Source: Zopfochytrium polystomum
Lineage: Eukaryota; Chytridiomycota; Chytridiomycetes; Chytridiales; Chytridiaceae
DNA: 64,000 nucleotides
Direction of reading: 5' to 3'
Assembly: GCA_025765615.1 (NCBI GenBank)
Contig: JAIVFJ010000139.1
Span: 1-64,000, forward strand
Shown here: in pieces, positions 56,633 to 64,000 of the stretch
Layout: each line of letters begins with the position of its first letter
Numbering within the stretch: position 1 is the first letter of the stretch
Notes under the pieces: model-generated
Told to the model about the DNA's origin: nothing
What the model saw: only the letters and a program-made list of their open reading frames with translations
Database searches by the model: none
Position numbers and translations under genes: made by a program

Positions 56633-56668
<36 letters not shown>

Positions 56669-59311
56669 TCGTGCGAAACCTGTCGAAAGCGGAAGCGAAA
56701 GTGCGACGGCGTCCGGCCGTACTGCGGACGGTGCGTCAAAGACGGGCTAGCGTACTCCTGCGTCTTTGTCGGCACAATCGAAAAGGTCGATCCCTCCCTC
56801 GCCTGGCAGCACCGTCTCATGATCCACGCCACAGTCTCCAGCAGCCTCGGCGGGCATGTAGAAGCTGTAGCGAACCCGATTCTGAAGTCGTTTTTGAAAC
56901 CGCCGACCCATCGTTCGTCAGGCGGCGCCGCTTCCCAGCACCGTTCATCAGACAGCGGCGCTTCCCAGCTGGCCCAGCCCGACGCGGGAGACGATCGGCT
57001 CGGAGAACTGTTTCAAAAGGCGATGGCGATGCATTCACGGTTCTTTTTCAGTCCTGCTCCGTCACTAGAGTCTGCTTTGACAACGGTCCCTATTCGACCA
57101 GGGGCGGACGCCACCGAGCAGGACATTTTCGTGGACCTGTTCTTCCGAAGGCGCGTCACCGTTGTTCAAGTTGTCCACAAATTGTCGTACCTAAGGGACA
57201 AGCACAAGGCCCCGGCATTTTTGCAGTAAGTTTTTCCGTTCGCCTTATAATGCCCTTTTCTCACCACTGACGGTGCATTCACGCGAACCATCCATCATCT
57301 CATCGACAGGGCCGCAATTTGCGCAATGGGAGCGAGCGACGAGGCGGTGAAAAATCTTCCGCAAGATGTCATGATGTACTACTACGAATTCGCGCGGTCG
57401 CAGGCCATGCAGTGGCTCGACGCCCCATCGCTGGAGAGCCTTCAAGCTCTTCTTATTCTCGCCGATGTTTCCCTTCGTTGAGTTCATGCTGTGTATTGAA
57501 ATTGAAACGAGGCATTCGCTTATCTACAGGCAACCTCGTTCTTGGTCTAAACAGATATCGGCAAAAATGTGGTTGCGCGGATGCTCAGCGGCTTTGCCTG
57601 TAGATTGGTGAGTTTTAGCAAATCAGTTTTTAATCGTTGCCCGGCTGAACATCCTGATTGCTGTATATATGTCCAGATCGTCTTACTGCAACTCGACACA
57701 GATCCCGATGACTTACCCCAGCATTTTTGTCCTGTGGAGAAAGAAGTAAGAAGACGATGTTGGTACCTCGCAGGGTATATCGAGCGATGTGAGTTTTACC
57801 TTCTTTCGCCCATTTGAAGCTGTTTGACCTTGCTCCTTTCCTCTTCAGATAGGACAATTGCAACCAATCGTCTGGAATGCACTTCTCACAGCAACCTCAA
57901 TGCAGTCAAAGCCATGTGTTCGGATAGTCTTTGGCTTTCAATGGATCCTCAAGCTGCGGACCAATTTGCGCCACTACTCAAAGACTCCCCGGTGGAGCTA
58001 TTTTACAGAATCTTAGAGGTCAATCTATCCACTATCAAACTCATATCGCCATCCTCCAAACTATCTCCCTCTTCACCAACGGAAACAAACTTGGATCAAA
58101 TCCAAGACTGCTTAAGCAAAGCCGAGCAATGGTACGCGTCCGCGCTCCCCTATCTTTCCATGGACATTGAGTCGCTTTCCGCGAGGTTGACAATGTGGGC
58201 ACTCGAAACGGACCAAGAAGCCACGCCGATCCGATGGCACGTCGCAGCGATTTGCACATACCACGCATCCAAGCTAAACCTCACATACGGCGTGCTGTCC
58301 CGCATCCTCCCCACCCTCCTCGCCCCGCCCAACCCCAGCACCCCGAACATCGGCATTCCGACTCCGCAAATCAACGCCGCGGACCAGACCGCTCTGCAGG
58401 ACGCTTTCGCCACGGCGTGGGCCGCGGCCGACGCCATCGCGGCCGTCGGCGCCGCGATCGACGTTCTCGGCGTCCAAGTGCCGGTTCTCGCGGCCTTGCC
58501 TCTGTTTGCTACCCGCCGCCTTCTTTGCTCTTGCGTCACAAATCCTCGCCGCCACCCCGCCGCTGCCGCTCGCACCGCCCCCTGGCGCGACCGCGGCCGC
58601 CGCGCAGCAGGTCCTGGCGCGGATGCTCGCGAGCTTGGAGCGCCGTGTCGCCGAGCGGCCGATGAACGCGGTCATGCTCGCGGTCCTCGGCAGCGGGTCC
58701 GGCGCGCCCCCCGGTGCCGCGGGAAGCGCCGTCTCGGCCGTCAAATTCAACCCCTCCGCGTCAGCGGCGGCGGCTCCGTCCACCACCGCGGCAACCCCGA
58801 CGCTCTCGCACGCCACGACCCTGCTGCCGCAACCGCTCCCACCGCCCCCCCACGTCGCACCTTCCCACCATCACCCTCCTGGAAGCGTCCGTGCGCGCGT
58901 GGCTCACGTGCACAGATCTATCGGGGGACTGCGTGCCCGTCGCGCCGCTGGTCGCGCTGTACCGCCTCGCGAAGCAGTCCGCGGCGTGCGGCGGCGGCTC
59001 TCCGCTTGTGCCACCCCAACCGGCGAACCCGCCGTCCGTGGACGCCGCGTCGTTGTCGTACCTGCCGACGGCGCCGCAGTCGACGGGGACGGCGTGGGTG
59101 TGGCAAGCGTACGACGGCGGCGGTGTTGGGCCGGTGACCGTGGGTGTGGACGCGGCCCCCGACGGCGGCTGTGGCGGCGACGGCGGCGACCATGATTACG
59201 GAATCAGGGGAAGGGGTTGGCGGATTATTTGACGAGGAAGACTATTGGCGACGGTGGAACGCGCTGCTTCGCGAGCTGGATCTCGACGGGCCTGAGGGGG
59301 ATCGAGTTTGA
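56370..59311 (+). CDS. Zn2Cys6 transcription factor, array copy 3
   Basis: Six exons fit in phase: 56370-56557, 56668-57225, 57310-57476, 57555-57607, 57677-57788 and 57849-59311. Exon 1 starts MDSSAISAAAVPVSQCPATQ and ends ELRRRW. The zinc cluster is SCETCRKRKRKCDGVRPYCG, RCVKDGLAYSCVF. The regulatory region has EQDIFVDLFFRRRVTVVQVV, HKLSYLRDKHKAPAFLQ, AAICAMGASDEAVKNLPQDV, YYYEFARSQAMQWLDAPSLE, KNVVARMLSGFACRL and DTDPDDLPQHFCPVEKEVRR. The last exon holds SMDPQAADQFAPLLKDSPVE and ITLLEASVRAWLTCTDLSGD. The C-terminal EDYWRRWNALLRELDL matches the end of copy 1. At least three one-base indels in the last exon disrupt the frame (for example in a C run near 58509); copy 4 is intact at the first two. 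Confidence 0.8.
56634..56666. repeat. Poly-A homopolymer (33 nt) at a 3' splice site
   Basis: The A run ends directly at the acceptor AG of exon 2 of array copy 3. Confidence 0.95.
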
Positions 59312-59689
59312 GGAGGAGGAGGAGGTGGCTGCCAGGGAGGGGTGGTCGGGGGAGTTTGTTTCATTGTGAAACGGCGAGTGATTGGGCGGGGTTATAATGA
59401 AAGAACGTACTCTCACTGGTGGACATCGGCTCTTAATCTGAGCGGCAATGGGAGTCGCTCGTCCCCGCTCAAATGTGCCGATCTGGCAAGACAGGACATT
59501 TCTCTTTCCTGCAAATATTAACACGTGCTATTCCTCCATGACGACCCCTTATCGCTCTTGGGTACTGTCAGTTCCCCTAACTACCCTGAAAGGTCAGGCG
59601 ATCTCTCAACTGCACGAAACGCACTGCGAAAAAAAAAAAAAAAAAAATAGAAAAAATAAAAATAAGAAAATTCAACCTCGAACTACAAC

Positions 59690-60031
59690 AATGCAGTTCT
59701 CAATCGTCGCCCTAATCGTCGTCGTCCTAGCTGCCGCGCCTCTGCGGGCGCTGCGGCGCCGACCGGTGTCGTCGACGCCACGGCCGCTTGCAGAGAGGGT
59801 CTGAAGGTGCCGCACGACGCCGCCGCCTCCTCGACTTCCTCGGAGACTGCTCACACCCACCCCAGCGGCTTTGGGTTGTCAAAGACGAACGGCGCCCCAA
59901 CGGGAGAGACATACTGGGTTGAGCTGGGACGGTCTTTAATCGTGTCGGAGCTTCTCGGCGGTCGGGACGCGCATATCTTGCTGGGTGCGCAGAGACCTCC
60001 TTCAGTCGGCACAGGAGTCCTACGCGGATGA
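59690..60031 (+). CDS. Small secreted protein of the array
   Basis: Starts MQFSIVALIVVVLAAAP, a good signal peptide. A one-base shift around 59745 joins it to AAAAPTGVVDATAACREGLK, then VPHDAAASSTSSETAHTHPS, TGETYWVELGRSLIVSELLG and the end SVGTGVLRG. The mature protein is about 95 residues with a single Cys and no known family. It lies 380 bases downstream of array copy 3, on the same strand. A second, headless copy is fused to array copy 2. The pairing suggests a repeated regulator/secreted-protein unit. Confidence 0.55.
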   Translation, partial: NAVLNRRPNRRRPSCRASAGAAAPTGVVDATAACREGLKVPHDAAASSTSSETAHTHPSGFGLSKTNGAPTGETYWVELGRSLIVSELLGGRDAHILLGAQRPPSVGTGVLRG

Positions 60032-61174
60032 GGGTCTGTAAATCCAATTCAAAGTATTTAACTTGCTTTGAAAGCTCTGTGTGTATTGGTTCGACACTAT
60101 CTTTTGCCCGCTTTCTTGAACAATCGGGCGCGCGCCACCGAATGGACGACTTTGGATGGAAGGATTTGCCAATTCTTTGCGTTTGGCATGCCAGTATAGA
60201 ATAACTTACACATCAGGACTGGACTTGTTGACGTCGCGCAGTCGTGGAGGTCGACAAACTCGGACAAAACAAATTCGACAAACCGCGGCTTGTCTGAAAT
60301 TGAAATTCCAGAAAAGAATGTCAAAAAAAAAAAGTCAAATCCGCCGCTCCCCGCAAATACAGTGTTGGCGCATTGAAGGTCCCCACCCATTTTCAACATC
60401 ACGTCACATCGCATGCAGGACTCTTTTCGACAAAGGTTGGTACCCAGCCGCAAACATTCCAGGCTGGACGCCGGCTGCGCTCTCTCCCAAGCGTGTGGTG
60501 TGTGTACGCAGGCTGCCCCCGGAATGATGGAAACTGAGCCTTTTTTTTCGGTTTTCTTTCTCTATCGTCGGAGCTTACTCTGGCAGCTATTGCAACTCGG
60601 GCCCGAAGAGGAAAAGCAGCGAACAAACAGCGCACAAGCGCCCCAAATGAGTTAACACTGCCCACCATGTGCTGATGACACACAAAAAACCAACAAACAA
60701 TTAAACAAACACACAACACGCCCTCCTTTGGCGCCGGTTTCCGCGCCCGCGCGCTTTCATTTAATTCGTTCCTTTGATTGTGTTTTTCATCTGCTTACAT
60801 AATTGTTGACATGTGTTTGCCATCGAAGGTGGCGCCCGGCTCTAATCGTGCGGAAAATCCGTTGTTTTCGAAGCACAGGCATGCAAGTCGGTCGGTGCGG
60901 ACCGGACGGCGGCGGAAGCTTGGCGGAACCTCCACGGTAAATAATCAATTGCGGCTTGCAGCCTGGTGCGTGTCCTGCTCGGAACTCAGTGTCCCTTTCT
61001 CTGTCTCTCGCTCTCTCTCTCCATCTCTCTCTCTCTCTCCTCTCTCTCCTCTCTCTCTCCATCTCTACGTCTCTGCTCTCTCGCCCGTCAAATCCGTGCA
61101 CTTCTATTTTGGGAAAGCTCCATCGGCATTGAATGGTGGCCCTAAAAGAACGCGAGCCTTTTCAGCCAAAATTC
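60032..61174. other. Spacer between the small secreted protein and array copy 4
   Basis: Contains a CT tract (about 61003-61080). The minus-strand frame at 60097-60453 and other short frames have no recognisable feature. The copy 4 promoter region begins near 61140. Confidence 0.4.
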
Positions 61175-61188
61175 GGGTCACGTGAATT
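61175..61188 (+). promoter_or_regulatory. Shared promoter element of array copy 4 (contains CACGTG)
   Basis: GGGTCACGTGAATT followed by cttggcgat, about 257 bases upstream of the copy 4 ATG; identical 14-mer to the element upstream of copy 3. Confidence 0.55.
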
Positions 61189-61444
61189 CTTGGCGATTGT
61201 CATTGTCGGCGGCGGCAAAGACGGCAAGAGAAGCGAGAGGAAGAAAGAGCGAGCGAGCGAGAGAGAGCCCTCATTTGTTCGTTCTTGCCCGGCCCCTTCC
61301 CCCACCCGTCCCAGGGTCGCAGCCCGCTCACCGCCGCTACTGCCGCTGCCGCTGCTGGCTGCTGCCGCCGCCAGCGAATTCCAAGCCTGCTTGCCTCTCC
61401 TCCCAATCACATAGACCCTGTGTCGTCCTGTGATTATTTAGCCA

Positions 61445-61718
61445 ATGGATTCGTCGGCAATCGGCGCCGCTCCCGTCGTGTCAAAGAGCCCCGCCACAAA
61501 GGCGGCAGCGGAAGAATCATTTAAAGTAGAGACCTCCACCTTAAAAGGGCGTGAGCCGCCCTTGGACGATCCGCGCGTGTGGAAGGATCTCGAGTCTCCG
61601 CGGGTTGAACTCAGAAGGCGATGGTTACGTATCATCCAAACGTTCTCCCACCTCTTGGTTTCTGACAATCTCGGGATGGTTACCTTCAAACCCCACCACG
61701 ATTTAACACAACTCAACG

Positions 61719-61752
<34 letters not shown>

Positions 61753-64000
61753 TCGTGCGAAACATGCCGAAAGCGAAAGCGAAAGTGCGACGGGATCCGA
61801 CCGTACTGCGGACGGTGCGTGAAAGACGGGCTCGCGTACTCCTGCGTCTTTGTGGGCACTATTGAAAAGGTCGATCCCGTCCTGGCGCGGCAGCACCGTC
61901 TCATGATTCACGCCGCCGTTTCCGGCAGTCTCGGCGGACAAGCGGAAGCGGCGGCGAACCCGATTCTGCAGTCGTTTTTCAAAGCGCAGGGCCATTCATC
62001 GATCGGCGGCGCTTCCCAGCCCGCCCGGTCCGAGGTGGGGGGAGGTCGGCTCGGAGAACTGTTCCAAAAGGCGATGACGATGAAGTCAAGCTGGTTTTTC
62101 AGTCGTTCACCGTCACTGAGGGCTGCGCCGACAACGGTCCCTATCCGACCAGGGGCGGATGCCAGTGAGCAGGACATTTTCGCCGACCTGTTCTTCCGCA
62201 GGCGCATCAACGTTGTTCAAGTTGTTCACAAAATGTCGTACCTAAGGGACAGGCACAGGACCCCCGCATTTTTGCAGTATGTTTTTCCATTCTCAAAGAG
62301 AGTCCTTAAATATCCACTGGCGGTGAGCTCACAACACCCACCCAATATCTTTAGGGCCGCTATTTGCGCGATGGGAGCGAGCGACGAGGCGGTGAAAAAT
62401 CTTCCGCAAGATGTCATGATGTACTACTACGAATTCGCGCGGTCGCAAGCCATGCAGTGGCTCGACGCTCCATCGCTGGAGAGTCTCCAGGCTCTTCTAA
62501 TTCTCGCCGATGTTTCCCTTCGTTGAGTTCATGCTGTGCATTGAAATTGAAACGAGGCATTCGCTTATCTACAGGCAACCTCGTTCTTGGTCTAAACAGA
62601 TATCGGCAAAAATGTGGTTGCGCGGATGCTTAGCGGCTTTGCCTGCAGATTGGTGAGTTTAGCAAATCAAATTTTTTTAATCTCGGCTGAACAATTTGGT
62701 GGCTGTACAAATATCCCCCCAGATTGTCTTGCTGCAACTCGACACAGATCCCGATGACTTACCCCAGCATTTTTCTCGCGTGGAGAAAGAAGTAAGAAGA
62801 CGATGCTGGTACCTCGCAGCATACATCGAGCGATGTGAGTTTTTGTTCTCTTGGCCTCTTTTGAAGCCGTTTGACCTTGCTCCTTTCCTCTTCAGATAGG
62901 ACAATTGCAACCAATCGTCCAGAATGCACTTCTCACAGCAACCTCAATGCAGTCAAAGCCATGTGCTCGGATAGTCTTTGGCTATCAATGGATCCTCAAG
63001 CTGTCGACCATTTGGAGCCACTACCCAAAGACACCCCAGTGGAACTATTTTACCAAATCTTCGAGGTCAATCTATCCACCATCAAACTCATTTCGCCTTC
63101 CCCCAAATTGACTCCCTCGCCATCGACGAAAACTAACTCCAACCAAATGCAAGACTGCCTGAACAAAGCCGAGCAATGGTACGCTTCCGCACTCCCCTAT
63201 CTTTCCATCGATATTGAGTCGCTATCCGCGAAATTGACAATGTGGGCACTCGAAACGAACCAAGAAGCAACGCCGATCCGATGGCACGTCGCAGCGATTT
63301 GCACATACCACGCATCCAAGCTAAACCTCACATACGGCGTGCTGTCCCGCATCCTCCCCACCCTCCTCGCCCCGCCCAACCCCAGCACCCCGAACATCGG
63401 CATTCCAGCTCTGCAAATCAACGCCGCGGACCGGGCCGCGCTGCAGGACGCCTTCGCCACGGCGTGGGCCTCCGCCGACGCGATCGCGGCCGTCGGCACC
63501 GCGCTCGACTTTCTCGGCGTCCAAGTGCCGGTGCTCGCGGCGCTGCCGCTGTTTGCCACCGCCGCCTTCTTTGCTCTTGCGTCGCGAATCCTCGCCGCCA
63601 CCCCGCCGCTGCCGCTCGCACCGCCTCCTGGCGCGACCGCGGCCGTCGCGCAGCAGGTCCTGGCTCGGATGCTCGCGAGCTTTGAGCGCCGGGTCGCCGA
63701 GCGGCCGATGAACGCGGTCATGCTCGCGGCCCTCGGCAGCGGGTCCGGCCCGCCCCCCGGTGCCGCGGGAAACGCCGTCTCGCACGTCAAAAGCAACCCA
63801 TCCGCGTCAGCTGTGGCGGCGCCGTCCACCACCGCGGCGACCCCGACGCTCTCGCAAGCCGCGACCCTGCCGCCGAAACCGCTCCCATCACTCCCCACGT
63901 CGCACCTTCCCACCATCACCCTCCTGGAAGCGTCCGTGCGCGCGTGGCTCGCGTGCACAGATCTATCGGGGGACTGCGTGCCCGTCGCGCCGCTGGTCGC
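61445..64000 (+). CDS. Zn2Cys6 transcription factor, array copy 4 (runs off the right edge)
   Basis: Exon 1 (61445-61623) starts MDSSAIGAAPVVSKSPATKA and ends ELRRRW. Exon 2 (61752-62276) has SCETCRKRKRKCDGIRPYCG, RCVKDGLAYSCVF, then EQDIFADLFFRRRINVVQVV and KMSYLRDRHRTPAFLQ. Exon 3 starts at 62355 (AAICAMGASDEAVKNLPQDV). Later exons hold the cysteine/arginine motif GFACRL and DTDPDDLPQHFSRVEKEVRR. The last exon starts at 62896 with SMDPQAVDHLEPLPKDTPVE. It stays in one frame through LPLFATAAFFALASRILAAT and SLPTSHLPTITLLEASVRAW to the window edge. This is the cleanest copy and the natural reference for the others. The C-terminus is outside the window. Confidence 0.85.
61719..61750. repeat. 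Poly-A homopolymer (32 nt) at a 3' splice site
   Basis: The A run ends directly at the acceptor AG of exon 2 of array copy 4, at the same place as in copy 3. Confidence 0.95.

Noticed and set aside
60097..60453. 118-codon minus-strand frame
   Set aside because: No domain, ambiguous composition, and it spans a poly-T run; not enough to call a gene.

Overview
This window comes from a GC-rich, intron-rich eukaryotic nuclear genome, most likely a zoosporic (chytrid-type) fungus. That call is an inference from the gene mix: a class C (GABA-B/mGluR-like) GPCR, a TEX47-like gene of flagellate eukaryotes, a cutinase, fungal Zn2Cys6 transcription factors, and many short GT..AG introns (about 50-150 nt). 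Coding exons are GC-rich at third positions. Intergenic DNA is full of homopolymers and microsatellites. No bacterial, organellar or CRISPR sequence was seen.

Layout. 1-0.6 kb: 3' part of a low-complexity/coiled-coil protein. 1.9-4.5 kb: SLC44 choline-transporter-like gene (+). 6.0-6.5 kb: decayed Tc1/mariner transposase. 7.2-10.9 kb: class C GPCR (-). 12.2-13.3 kb: Nudix hydrolase (+). 14.1-17.6 kb: membrane-anchored ankyrin protein with a degenerate sirtuin domain (-). 17.9-19.7 kb: Trp-rich ankyrin-like repeat protein (-). 20.0-21.0 kb: secreted cutinase (-). 21.7 kb: tRNA-Ala(UGC), with a tRNA-Ala half copy at 23.5 kb. 23.8-25.6 kb: F-box/ankyrin protein (-). 25.9-27.5 kb: argininosuccinate-lyase-like gene (-), divergent from a TEX47-like gene at 27.7-29.5 kb (+). 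30.3-31.2 kb: unknown protein (+). 33.1-36.8 kb: large Ser-rich protein (-). 38.8-48.5 kb: secretome-rich stretch with a Cys-rich protein, a trypsin-like protease, a GPI-type surface protein, and a secreted protein with a dead paralogue. 50.3-64.0 kb: tandem array of four paralogous Zn2Cys6 transcription factors, interleaved with a small secreted protein gene. One unit is truncated and fused to a remnant of that small gene. The fourth runs off the right edge.

Two themes stand out. First, the transcription factor/secreted-protein array has duplicated, recombined and partly decayed. Two of its members share an odd intron with a 32-33 nt poly-A tract abutting the 3' splice site and a shared GGGTCACGTGAATT promoter element. 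Second, many otherwise good genes need one-base frame changes in GC-rich runs. The paralogue comparison in the array suggests that many are consensus indels of a long-read assembly rather than real mutations, so gene ends and fusions across such points should be treated with care. Exon borders below were worked out by eye from splice sites and reading frame and may be off by a base or two.
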